From Paenibacillus uliginis N3/975 (GTDB lineage Bacteria; Bacillota; Bacilli; Paenibacillales; Paenibacillaceae), in NCBI RefSeq assembly GCF_900177425.1, contig NZ_LT840184.1, forward strand, positions 78,308 to 142,307: a DNA stretch of 64,000 bases, read 5' to 3'. The notes under the pieces were generated by a model. It searched no databases. It had not been told where the DNA came from and saw nothing but the letters and a program-made list of their open reading frames with translations. Shown piece after piece: positions 8,660 through 17,204 of the stretch. A program made the position numbers and the translations under genes. Every line of letters starts with the position of its first letter. The stretch's first letter is position 1.

Positions 8660-9676
8660 ATGAAAAACTTAAAGAGATTAATAAAATATGTCGGTGTATT
8701 CATTATTATAATACTGGTAATCGCACTTTTCAGGCCCACATGGACTTCGAATATAAAAGGGGATAACAGTATTAGCGTTCTAGAACAAGTTGAGATCAAT
8801 GGTACCAAACAGCAAATCATGATTAGAGGTCGTGATCAAAATAACCCGGTCATTATATATGTACACGGGGGACCGAGTGTGTCCGAAATTCCTTATGCCA
8901 AGTACGAAGACTTATTAGAAAAGGATTTCACTGTCGTTAATTACGATCAAAGAGGAAGCGGCAAATCGTATCATTTTAATGAGGATTATTCTAACTTAAC
9001 GGCAGACGTACTTGTAGATGATTTATTAGAACTTACGGATTATATTTCGAAACGATTTGGTAAAGAGAAAGTGATCTTAATAGGTCATTCTTACGGCACA
9101 TATTTAGGAACAACGGCTGCTTATAAAGCTCCAGAAAAATATGAAGCCTATATTGGGACTGGTCAGGTGAGTAATATGCAAGAAAGTGAAATAGATAATT
9201 TGAATTATACAATAAGTGAAGCAAAAAAAGCCGGAAATACAGAAGATGTGAAGTACTTAGAGGGGATCGCTGAAAAAATATATAAAGGAGAGGCAGCGGC
9301 TCCAAGAGGTTATGTAGGGAAGTACGGCGGCGCTACAAGACTTATTAATATGTCGGATGGCGAGATACTATTAAGTCGTGAATATAATTTGTTGGATTTT
9401 ATTCGTTATAACAATGGAGTTGCTAAGACACAAGAACAACTTGTAAAAGAGGTTTTTGATAAGCCACTACCTAAGGCAGTTACCAAACTTGATTTACCAT
9501 TTTATTTTGTAATGGGTAAATACGACGCTATGACTTCATCTAATGCAGCAAAAAAATATTTTGATAGGATTGAAGCGGATAAAAAAGAGTTTATTTCTTT
9601 TGAGCAATCAGCCCATTATCCACAATTTGAAGAGAAGGAAAAATTTTATAACTGGATGTGCGACACATTTAAATAG
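8660..9676 (+). CDS. Membrane-anchored alpha/beta hydrolase (proline iminopeptidase-like)
   Basis: A 338-residue protein with one N-terminal membrane anchor (YVGVFIIIILVIALF, about residues 10-25) and an outside alpha/beta-hydrolase domain. The oxyanion motif HGGPSVSE near residue 70 is typical of prolyl aminopeptidases, the nucleophile is Ser144 in GHSYG, and the probable catalytic His is in EQSAHYPQFEE near the C-terminus. AAGGAGGG precedes the ATG. It follows a two-component system within the AT-rich insert, and its expression may respond to it. A peptide or ester at the membrane surface is the likely substrate; specificity unknown. Confidence 0.82.
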   Translation: MKNLKRLIKYVGVFIIIILVIALFRPTWTSNIKGDNSISVLEQVEINGTKQQIMIRGRDQNNPVIIYVHGGPSVSEIPYAKYEDLLEKDFTVVNYDQRGSGKSYHFNEDYSNLTADVLVDDLLELTDYISKRFGKEKVILIGHSYGTYLGTTAAYKAPEKYEAYIGTGQVSNMQESEIDNLNYTISEAKKAGNTEDVKYLEGIAEKIYKGEAAAPRGYVGKYGGATRLINMSDGEILLSREYNLLDFIRYNNGVAKTQEQLVKEVFDKPLPKAVTKLDLPFYFVMGKYDAMTSSNAAKKYFDRIEADKKEFISFEQSAHYPQFEEKEKFYNWMCDTFK

Positions 9677-9730
9677 GGTAGCTTTTTTCTTACATTGAAT
9701 GCGAGATTGTGAAGAATTGTACTTTAACAG

Positions 9731-10360
9731 GCAACCGCTGCAATGTTCTTACTAAAACTGCAGGGCGGAGATGCTACGGCACTCGTTGGTGGTACAGCCG
9801 TGTTTATTCTGATCGTCGTAACTTTGCTTGCACATCGTAACCAAGGTCTGGAGAAGGTCACATCCTATCTGATTGATGGATTTGTTTTTGGATTTAAAGT
9901 GTTCGGCCCGGTTATTTCGATTGCCGCCTTTTTCTATCTGGGCGATTCGGCATTCACAGATCTATTCGGCAAAGTGCTGCCGGAGTCTTCGCATGGCATT
10001 GTGAACGACCTTGGCGTGGCTCTGGCTGGTAGCGTGCCGATGAATGGAGCAGTAGGTGCTGTAACCCTGACAATTACCGGAGCGATTACGGGATTGGATG
10101 GGTCGGGCTTCTCCGGTATCTCGCTTGCAGGATCGATCGCGCAGCTGTTTGCCGTCGCAACCCACTCGAGTGCGGCAACCTTAACGGCGCTCGGTCAAGT
10201 AGCAGCGATCTGGGTGGGTGGTGGCACGCTCATCCCGTGGGCTCTTATTCCGGCCGCCGCCATTTGCGGTGTGAGCCCGTTTGAGCTGGCGCGGCGGAAT
10301 TTGAAGCCGGTATTGATCGGTCTGGCTGTGACGACCGTGGTTGCCATTTTTCTTGTATAA
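9731..10360 (+). pseudogene. C-terminal part of the disrupted membrane transporter
   Basis: In frame from about 9731 (a stop lies at 9725) through 10360 this encodes some 209 residues of a polytopic membrane protein rich in Gly and Ala (VGGTAVFILIVVTLLA, SIAAFFYLGD, GAVGAVTLTITGAITG, GLAVTTVVAIFLV). Composition returns to the window average here. I read it as the 3' half of the gene that begins at 5191, separated from it by the insert; whether it is still translated from ATG 9743 is unclear, as no ribosome binding site is visible. The join to the N-terminal half is an inference and the middle is missing. Confidence 0.6.
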
Positions 10361-10371
10361 GTCAGGGATCT

Positions 10372-10399
10372 GCCCCGGGATGTGTTCCCGGGCTTTTTT
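10372..10399 (+). terminator. Terminator of the split transporter gene
   Basis: GCCCCGGGA pairs with TTCCCGGGC followed by six T. Confidence 0.85.
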
Positions 10400-10511
10400 G
10401 CGTTGTCCAGGCGGTGCATGACTGAAGAGAGTAACCTTGTCGATTGCCGTACGGATGGGAGGAGGTCGTTGTCAGATGCTTTAAAAGAACCAGGAATTAA
10501 CAAAAAATAAT

Positions 10512-10540
10512 TTGACAGTGACTATCAAGTGAAATAAACT
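10512..10540 (+). promoter_or_regulatory. Promoter with overlapping operator, MFS pump
   Basis: TTGACA (10512-10517), a 17-bp spacer and TAAACT (10535-10540). The -35 is part of a 17-bp imperfect palindrome, TTGACAGTGACTATCAA (10512-10528, 7 of 8 pairs), shaped like a TetR-family operator. The TetR-type gene 3.8 kb downstream is one candidate regulator. Confidence 0.55.
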
Positions 10541-10572
10541 CTCATTATTGATATTGAAAGGTGGTAACTCTC

Positions 10573-12096
10573 ATGATTAATCAAGGGAATCGAAGATGGT
10601 GGGTGCTAGGTGCTCTTGCAGTGGGAATCATTGCGGTTGGACTAGATATGACAATTCTTAACCTCGCTCTGCCCGTTCTTGCTACGGATTTGCATGCAAC
10701 GAATGGGGATCTGCAGTGGTTTGCGGATGCGTATAACCTTATATTTGCTGCTATGCTTTTGCCAGCAGGTTTGTTAGGAGATCGATTGGGACGAAAGAAG
10801 ATGCTTATTATTGGCTTGATTGTGTTTGGGGCGGCTTCTGCAGCATGTGCTTATGCTAGTTCATCCTGGGAGCTGATTGCTGGACGCGCAGTTTTGGGGC
10901 TTGGTGCTGCATTTTTGGTACCATTATCAATGTCAATCATACCAGTATTGTTCTCAGAGGAAGAACGTCCTAAAGCAATAGGCGTATGGATGATGGCGAA
11001 CGCGCTCGGTATTCCGCTGGGACCGGTTGTGGGAGGCTGGTTACTGAATAACTATTGGTGGGGCTCGGTTTTTCTTATCAACATCCCGTTAGTCATTATT
11101 GCTTTAATCGCCGTCTCTATATTGTTGCCTGAAACGCGCAGCGAAGTTAAGCAAAAAGTGGATACGATAGGGATTCTTGCTTCGAGCCTTGGATTGATCG
11201 GCTTAACGTACGGAGTAATTGAAATTGGCGAAAGAGGATGGGGAGACGTTACAGCATTATCTTCTATAATTGGCGGGATATTGTGCTTAGCCGTTTTTAT
11301 GTTGTGGGAAAAACGAGTCAAACAGCCGCTTATTGATCCATCGTTATTTCGATCATCCAAATTTACATGGGGATCGATACTGGCTACTGTAATTTCCTTT
11401 GCCATGTTTGGTGTATTGTTTGTAACGCCTCAATATTTCCAAGCAGTTCAAGGTGTGGATGCGTTAGGCTCCGGACTACGCTTATTGCCATTAGTTGGCG
11501 GGCTTTTGTTTGGAGCTCCGATATCCGATAAACTTCAATCGAAGTTTGGTACCCGGGCTACTATAGCACTTGGTTTCTCGATACTCTTTGCCGGTTTAGC
11601 TGTTGGAGCCAATACGGGTGTGGATAGTGGCTACGGTTTTGCTTCCATATGGGTCACTGTAGTGGGATTAGGGATAGGATTTGCTTTACCTGCGGCAATG
11701 GATGTTGCAATGTCGGCACTTTCAGCAGAACGCAGCGGTGTAGGTTCGGCTTTAATTATGGCACTACGTCAAGTTGGGGGGACGATGGGGGTTGCTATAT
11801 TAGGGACCGTTCTCAGCACTTACTATCGAAATAATCTTGATTTAAGCGGTTTACCGGGAGATGTTGCAGAAGTTGTGCAGCGCAGCGTATCTGCTGGAGC
11901 AGCCGTGGCACAGAAAATCGACTCGGCAGCTTTATTGAATTCAGTACGCGCTTCCTTCGTTGCTGGAATGGAAATGATGCTGTGGGTATGCGGAGGAGTA
12001 GCGGTTCTAGGACTCCTGTTAACAGTAATTTTTATACAAAAGAAGACAAACTCCAACAGAACGCTAGAGTTGAATCAAAATGTGATTGGGGAATAA
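10573..12096 (+). CDS. MFS multidrug efflux transporter, DHA2 (14-TM) family
   Basis: A 507-residue proton-driven exporter with about 14 membrane segments, the size and pattern of EmrB/QacA/LfrA pumps. Motif D1 is visible as LDMTILNLALPVLATDL near residue 25, and motif A as GLLGDRLGRKKML near residue 70. ATG 10573 is chosen because AGGTGG lies at the right distance; the upstream GTG would sit inside that site. Overlap of the promoter with a palindrome suggests control by a drug-responsive repressor. Substrates cannot be predicted. Confidence 0.88.
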   Translation: MINQGNRRWWVLGALAVGIIAVGLDMTILNLALPVLATDLHATNGDLQWFADAYNLIFAAMLLPAGLLGDRLGRKKMLIIGLIVFGAASAACAYASSSWELIAGRAVLGLGAAFLVPLSMSIIPVLFSEEERPKAIGVWMMANALGIPLGPVVGGWLLNNYWWGSVFLINIPLVIIALIAVSILLPETRSEVKQKVDTIGILASSLGLIGLTYGVIEIGERGWGDVTALSSIIGGILCLAVFMLWEKRVKQPLIDPSLFRSSKFTWGSILATVISFAMFGVLFVTPQYFQAVQGVDALGSGLRLLPLVGGLLFGAPISDKLQSKFGTRATIALGFSILFAGLAVGANTGVDSGYGFASIWVTVVGLGIGFALPAAMDVAMSALSAERSGVGSALIMALRQVGGTMGVAILGTVLSTYYRNNLDLSGLPGDVAEVVQRSVSAGAAVAQKIDSAALLNSVRASFVAGMEMMLWVCGGVAVLGLLLTVIFIQKKTNSNRTLELNQNVIGE

Positions 12097-12118
12097 GCAA
12101 GTTTGTTACATAAAGTGC

Positions 12119-12291
12119 GTGTTCAAAAAGGTCGGTTTTCAGCACCGAGAAGGTTGGATGAAGCTAGGAACTGAGGAGCGGAGCGTACGTTTTGGGTACG
12201 TGAGCACCGGAAGGACTGGTTGAATTCAAGATTCGATGCCGAGCCCACTTCCTGATTCACTTCGTGATCAAAAGCGGACTTTTTGAACAAC
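12119..12291. repeat. MITE-like element with about 20-bp inverted ends
   Basis: The left end GTGTTCAAAAAGGTCGGTTT and the right end (reverse complement GTTGTTCAAAAAGTCCGCTT) are imperfect inverted repeats around a GTTCAAAAAG core. The interior has no ORF but several hairpins (CGTAC..GTACG; TGATTCACTTCGTGATCA). At about 173 bp it has the size of a miniature inverted-repeat element. It lies between the MFS and ABC genes. No target duplication is obvious. Confidence 0.55.
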
Positions 12292-12326
12292 CTCGTAAAG
12301 TAAAATCACTAATAAGGTGGTGTAGT

Positions 12327-13253
12327 ATGTCTGCCATTCTTCTCCGGAATCTGAATAAAACATACAGCGGCAAGCGTGGTGTGATTGATCTGAATCTAAA
12401 GGTAGAGCGAGGTGAAATCTTCGGATTTATCGGGCCTAATGGGGCTGGAAAATCGACGACGATACGATTGCTTTTGCAATTGATTGCTCCTACATCAGGA
12501 GAGATATTTGTTTTGGGACATCGTGTCAATGGTGACGACCCGCGACTGCGCAAAAAAATAGGTTATCTCCCATCCGAGGTTCGGCTTTATCCAGATATGA
12601 CAGGCAATCAAGTTCTGAATTTCACGGCAAACGTACACGGAGTAAACTTAAAAAAGTCTCCGATTCATGAATATGCAGACAGACTTCAATGGAATGGAAA
12701 TCAGAAAATCAAATCCTATTCATTGGGAAATCGAAAGAAACTCGGCATTCTTCTTGCACTTATTCATAATCCCGAATTACTTATTCTAGATGAACCAACC
12801 TCGGGATTGGATCCGCTCGTGCAGCAACAATTTTTCCAAATACTCCGTGAATGGAATGAGTTAAAAGGAACAACTGTGTTTTTCTCAACTCATATACTGA
12901 CTGAAGTTGAAAAATTATGTGACCATGTTGCTATTATTCGAAACGGGCGCTTAATACAAGTATCAACGGTATCAGAGATTTCTGCTGCTGGCGATCATTT
13001 CATCGAGGTTTCTTTTTCTGAAATGGATGAACGCGATCAGCTGCAAGAACTGTATAAAATTGATCCGAATACAAAATGTGAAAACGGTATTTACCGATTC
13101 CGTGTTCAAGATAAGGAACTTCGTTCTCTTCTTGCCGTGCTGTCCAAAATGCCAATTAAGGATTTGAGCGTGCGCAGAACGTCGCTTGAGGAAAAATTTA
13201 TGAGCGAGTATGTTTCGGAAGTCAATGAATCAGGTGGGGTGGCTCGGACATGA
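12327..13253 (+). CDS. ABC transporter ATP-binding protein (drug/bacteriocin export type)
   Basis: A 308-residue single ATPase of the CcmA/YhaQ class. Walker A GPNGAGKST (about residue 38), signature SYSLGNRKKLGI instead of LSGGQ as often seen in this class, Walker B LLILDEPTSGLDP and H-loop FFSTHIL are all present. A C-terminal extension of about 80 residues is normal for ABC-2 exporters. ATG 12327 has AAGGTGG in front; a longer frame from 12264 would start inside the repeat element. It overlaps the permease gene by four bases. Confidence 0.9.
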   Translation: MSAILLRNLNKTYSGKRGVIDLNLKVERGEIFGFIGPNGAGKSTTIRLLLQLIAPTSGEIFVLGHRVNGDDPRLRKKIGYLPSEVRLYPDMTGNQVLNFTANVHGVNLKKSPIHEYADRLQWNGNQKIKSYSLGNRKKLGILLALIHNPELLILDEPTSGLDPLVQQQFFQILREWNELKGTTVFFSTHILTEVEKLCDHVAIIRNGRLIQVSTVSEISAAGDHFIEVSFSEMDERDQLQELYKIDPNTKCENGIYRFRVQDKELRSLLAVLSKMPIKDLSVRRTSLEEKFMSEYVSEVNESGGVART

Positions 13254-14017
13254 ATAAAATGATGCGTTATGAATTTAACCAAAATCAAAGAAGCTTCTGG
13301 ATTGCTTTACTGGTCGTAGGGCTTCTCCAAGCCATCCCCGCGGCAGCCTCCAAGTCATATTTGGAGAGTGTGAAGAAAAAAATGCAGGAAGAGCGATTGG
13401 AAAACTACTCCGAAAACCTCACTACTTTTGAAGGATGGGTATCCGGGCAGCCATTCACGTTTTTTTTACTTCTCCTTGGTTTTTTCTCTTTGAGCTGGGC
13501 AATTGGCTCCATTGTCAAAGAGCGAGATCGTCATACAGTGGAGTTCTTATTTACGCTTCCGTATAGCCGAACCTCTATTTATTGGGCTAAATGGCTCGCG
13601 CATATTTATCAAGTGATTGTCATTGCTGTTGTATCGACAGGAATTGTCTTGTTGATAGGGAGATTTATCGGCATGCTGAATGCGCCTTTGGCAGTAACGA
13701 ACGTTATGTTGGCAGGATTATTGACCTCACTAGCATTTATGGGAATCGGATTTGCATTATCTCCATGGCTGAACTCTGAACGCGGAGCTTTGTCGATTGG
13801 GATTGGAATAGTATCAATTATGTTTTTATTAAATATAATCTCTAGCTTGAATGATAGTTTTATGTGGATGGCAAAGGCTAACTTGTTTAATTTGTTTGAT
13901 GCAGCAGCCATTAGTGAGGGAGAGGGGCTGCCTATCACATCAGTGTTCGGCGCATTGGGGCTGCTTGCAGCGGGGAGCTGTGCAGGATGGGCCGGTATTG
14001 TTCAAAGGGACTTGTGA
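13250..14017 (+). CDS. ABC-2 type transporter permease
   Basis: A 255-residue membrane protein with about six segments (FWIALLVVGLLQAIPAAA near residue 15; VIAVVSTGIVLLIGRFI; AGLLTSLAFMGIGFAL; LGLLAAGSCAGWAGI) and the ERDRHTVEFLFTLPYSR loop typical of ABC-2 permeases after the second segment. ATG overlaps the ATPase stop (ATGA), so the two form one complex. It probably exports a drug or peptide or remodels the membrane; substrate unknown. Confidence 0.85.
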   Translation: MNKMMRYEFNQNQRSFWIALLVVGLLQAIPAAASKSYLESVKKKMQEERLENYSENLTTFEGWVSGQPFTFFLLLLGFFSLSWAIGSIVKERDRHTVEFLFTLPYSRTSIYWAKWLAHIYQVIVIAVVSTGIVLLIGRFIGMLNAPLAVTNVMLAGLLTSLAFMGIGFALSPWLNSERGALSIGIGIVSIMFLLNIISSLNDSFMWMAKANLFNLFDAAAISEGEGLPITSVFGALGLLAAGSCAGWAGIVQRDL

Positions 14018-14069
14018 TATTCGCGGTGAAAATATAAAAAACCAGTGATGATACAAGAACAGTTGAATG

Positions 14070-14115
14070 ATCATGCTAGAGTATGCTAACTTCTCATCAT
14101 TTCGTAATCATGCTA
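14070..14115. repeat. Direct repeats ATCATGCTA upstream of the TetR gene
   Basis: ATCATGCTA occurs at 14070-14078 and 14107-14115, with a partial third copy (GTATGCTAAC) between them. They lie in the 326-bp gap before the TetR-family gene and could be regulator sites. I see no gene in that gap. Confidence 0.3.
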
Positions 14116-14343
14116 AACTTACATATGATTGATTAAGATGTGGGGGCACGTGACACGTGGAATAACGCCACATAACAGCTGATGAAGCAAAGAGACTCGA
14201 TTTCGAAATGATTCCTATTGCTCGATTCCTAAATTCCTTTGTGGGTAGCTTGTGTTTGGATTCGCTAAAACGTATCTTGTTGGGACGGTTCATGGGATCG
14301 AATAAATGGAGTTCGAGCAAAATACCATTGGGGAGTGAGCAGG

Positions 14344-14952
14344 GTGTCATCAAATAACAAAAAAACCATTGGGTTGCGAGAACGCAAAAAAGCCAAAACC
14401 ATGGCGGCAGTTCAGATGCATGCGTTGCGTCTTTTTAGAGAACTGGGCTATCACGAAACTACCGTCGAACAAATTGCCGAGGCTGCGGAAATATCACCGA
14501 GTACTTTTTTTCGATATTTTCCAACCAAGGAAGAGGTAGTCACTACAGATAATTACGATCCGCTTCTTAACGCTGCTTTTGAAGATCAACCTTCAGATCT
14601 GAGCCCGATTCAGGCCGTCCGTCAAGCGATGGTCTCGGGAGTTAAAGAACTGTCGGATGGTGAGCTGGCCACGATGCGAGAACGAGATCAACTGATTATG
14701 AGCATTCCCGAGCTCAGGGCGGCAACCTTGAACAACATGACCGAGACGATGAAGTTGATTTCGGAGATGGTGGCCAAGCGTATCGGCTGTTCGCCGGACG
14801 ATATGGCAGTTCGTACTTTTGCCGGGGCGGTCATCGGCGTGAATATTTCAGTCATGCTGCATTATGCAGAGCATCCGGATGCTGACTTCAAGCAATTGTT
14901 GGATACGGCCTTAGGCCAACTGGAGGCAGGCCTGCCATTGCCGGGAAAGTAA
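14344..14952 (+). CDS. TetR/AcrR-family transcriptional regulator
   Basis: About 202 residues from GTG 14344 (GGGGAG upstream); GTG 14335 is an alternative. The N-terminal helix-turn-helix is clear (ALRLFRELGYHETTVEQIAEAAEISPSTFFRYFPTKEE region, residues about 20-65), with a helical ligand domain after it whose C-terminal part resembles AcrR-like TetR_C regulators. Its position after the MFS and ABC export genes suggests it represses one or both, or itself. A terminator follows. Confidence 0.88.
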   Translation: MSSNNKKTIGLRERKKAKTMAAVQMHALRLFRELGYHETTVEQIAEAAEISPSTFFRYFPTKEEVVTTDNYDPLLNAAFEDQPSDLSPIQAVRQAMVSGVKELSDGELATMRERDQLIMSIPELRAATLNNMTETMKLISEMVAKRIGCSPDDMAVRTFAGAVIGVNISVMLHYAEHPDADFKQLLDTALGQLEAGLPLPGK

Positions 14953-15029
14953 CATAAACGATGAGATTTTCCTAGGGACATCTGTCTTAAACGTTATAGC
15001 GAAGAATACTTGTTACGGAATCAGAAGGG

Positions 15030-15059
15030 AGCACCGCGCATTCGTCGGGTGCTTTTTTT
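15030..15059 (+). terminator. Terminator after the TetR gene
   Basis: AGCACC pairs with GGTGCT, followed by seven T. Confidence 0.7.
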
Positions 15060-15174
15060 CATGAGACGTGTTCGGCGAAGGGTTCGTTGATATTTCGAAA
15101 TAAGCAAGGTGCCGGTCAATCATATAGACCCTTGCGTAAAGCCGTAGAATTTCAACTTTTTTCGGACATCGCTG

Positions 15175-16188
15175 TCAATCTGTTTTTTTCAGCAACAAAT
15201 ACATAAAGTAAGGTCCGCCGATCAACGCGACCATAATCCCCGCCGGAATGCCGTCAGGATCAACGAGATTACGGCCAATCGTGTCAGCGAACATCAACAG
15301 CCATCCGCCGACCAGAATAGCGACAGGGATAAACATCTGGTTTCGCGGTCCGACCAACGCTTTCGCGATGTGCGGAGCCATGAGTCCGATAAAGGCGATT
15401 CCGCCTGTTACCGAAACCGCGGAAGCGGCAAGCGCCACGGCCGTCAGGAGCAGAACAAGACGTTCTTTTTCAATGGATACCCCAACGCCGACAGCGACTG
15501 GCTCGCTGAGCCCCAGTAGATTCAACCGATTCGCCTTGTACAGCGTAAATGGTATGAGAATGATCAGCCAAGGGAGAATAGCCCATATAAATGGCCAGTC
15601 CGAGCCCCATATGTTTCCGGCGATCCATTTTGCGATAAAATCGACTTTGGAACGCTCTGCGGATGAAGTGATGACAATCATCACGCCCGACAGAGCCATC
15701 GAAAAACCAACACCAATCAGTACTAATCTTGTCGGCTGCAGGCCTGAAATGCGGTTGTACGACAGCGCGTAGATCAGAAATGCTGTAATCAATGCACCGA
15801 GGAATGCGACCAAAGGAAGTATATACACGAATGAGCCAGCCTCAATAGGAAAGAACAGAAAGAATATGGCGATCGCTACACCCGCACCCGAGTTAATGCC
15901 GATGATCCCCGGGTCTGCGAGATCATTACGTGTGATTCCTTGCAAAATAGCACCGGATAACGCCAGCGCCATTCCTGCGAGCAGGGTAATTAGCAATCGT
16001 GGTAAACGAATAGAGAATAGCACAAAGTTTTCTTTAAACGTCCCCTGACCGAGCAGAGTCGGGATCAGCCTGTCATAGGACAAGGAGGAGTAGCCCATCC
16101 CCATGCTGATGACGGCTGTTACAACAATAAGCGCAGTCAATCCGATGAGAATCAACCGTCGTTTTTTTATAAGTGCTGGATGGATCAT
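15175..16188 (-). CDS. Iron-siderophore ABC permease (FecCD family)
   Basis: A 337-residue FecCD/BtuC-type permease with about nine to ten membrane segments and the family signature near the N-terminus (RLPRLLITLLAGMALALSGA) and the loop GLMAPHIAKALVGP that contacts the ATPase. It is the last gene of the siderophore operon and overlaps the previous permease by four bases, so the two should form a heterodimer, as in YfiZ-YfhA of B. subtilis. Confidence 0.92.
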   Translation of the reverse strand: MIHPALIKKRRLILIGLTALIVVTAVISMGMGYSSLSYDRLIPTLLGQGTFKENFVLFSIRLPRLLITLLAGMALALSGAILQGITRNDLADPGIIGINSGAGVAIAIFFLFFPIEAGSFVYILPLVAFLGALITAFLIYALSYNRISGLQPTRLVLIGVGFSMALSGVMIVITSSAERSKVDFIAKWIAGNIWGSDWPFIWAILPWLIILIPFTLYKANRLNLLGLSEPVAVGVGVSIEKERLVLLLTAVALAASAVSVTGGIAFIGLMAPHIAKALVGPRNQMFIPVAILVGGWLLMFADTIGRNLVDPDGIPAGIMVALIGGPYFMYLLLKKTD

Positions 16189-17195
16189 GAGAATGCTTTT
16201 CCTCCTTTACGAACGATTATCAGGAAGAAAGGCAAGCCCATCATCGCCACGATAGCCGCCACTGGAGTTTCGAACGGAGCATTGAGGGTACGTCCGAGCG
16301 TATCAGCAAACAGCATAAAGGTTGCGCCGGAGATTGCCGACATCGGTATGATAAACCGGTAATCCGTTCCGACAACCGCTCTAACAATATGGGGAACCAT
16401 CAGTCCGATGAATGCCATGTTCCCGACGAGGGCAACCGATGCACCAGCAAGCAAAATCGTGACAATAAACAGAATGGCTTTGATACGCACCGTCTTTTGG
16501 CCCAAGCTTACTGCGACCTCTTCGCTTAGACTAAGAATTGTAAGTTGTCTTGAGAGGAGGAGGGCAATGATGATACCGAGCACGATAACAGGGACGATAA
16601 CCTGAAGCTGGCTCCAGGTGGTCCCGATCATACCTCCGGCTGTCCACATGGAGACATCTTTGGATATTTTGAAATAGATGCCGACGCCTTCAGCGATCGC
16701 GTACAAGAACGCGGATACGGCAGCTCCCGCCAGAACAAGACGAAGAGGAGAGAAGCCGCCTTTTTTGATCGCGCCTAAACTGAACACCATGAAGGAACCG
16801 ACAGCAGCACCGATAAAACAGGCAATCATAATGCCGAAGTAATTCACAGAAGGCATCCATGCCATCGTTATAGCCAGTGCCGCATTGGCACCAGCCGTGA
16901 GCCCAAGTAGACCGGGATCAGCCAACGGGTTACGGGTCATACCTTGCATAACAGCACCGGAGACCGCCAGCGCGGCACCGACAAAGATGGCGGCCATTTC
17001 ACGGGGCAGCCGGATTTCTCGGAGGATCGTAATCTTATCTCCGTGGGCATTCGAGGTTAGCGCCAGCCATACATCGTTTATGGTTGTATCGGCTGCTCCA
17101 AATAGCATGGCGACGATAAACATGGCAACAAACACCGCTACACCGGCTAACAGCTTATAAATAAATGGAATGGTACGTTTAGTTTCAGTACTCAT
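16185..17195 (-). CDS. Iron-siderophore ABC permease (FecCD family)
   Basis: A 336-residue partner permease with the same fold (REIRLPREMAAIFVGAALAV; GLMVPHIVRAVVGTD). It begins 9 bp after the binding-protein gene and overlaps the next permease (ATGA-type). Position and sequence resemble YfiZ. Part of the Fur-controlled operon that starts at 18939. Confidence 0.92.
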   Translation of the reverse strand: MSTETKRTIPFIYKLLAGVAVFVAMFIVAMLFGAADTTINDVWLALTSNAHGDKITILREIRLPREMAAIFVGAALAVSGAVMQGMTRNPLADPGLLGLTAGANAALAITMAWMPSVNYFGIMIACFIGAAVGSFMVFSLGAIKKGGFSPLRLVLAGAAVSAFLYAIAEGVGIYFKISKDVSMWTAGGMIGTTWSQLQVIVPVIVLGIIIALLLSRQLTILSLSEEVAVSLGQKTVRIKAILFIVTILLAGASVALVGNMAFIGLMVPHIVRAVVGTDYRFIIPMSAISGATFMLFADTLGRTLNAPFETPVAAIVAMMGLPFFLIIVRKGGKAFS

Positions 17196-17204
17196 GATCG
17201 TTCA

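Noticed and set aside
12264..12327. Upstream start for the ABC ATPase
   Set aside because: The extra 21 codons come from the MITE-like element; a good ribosome binding site precedes ATG 12327.
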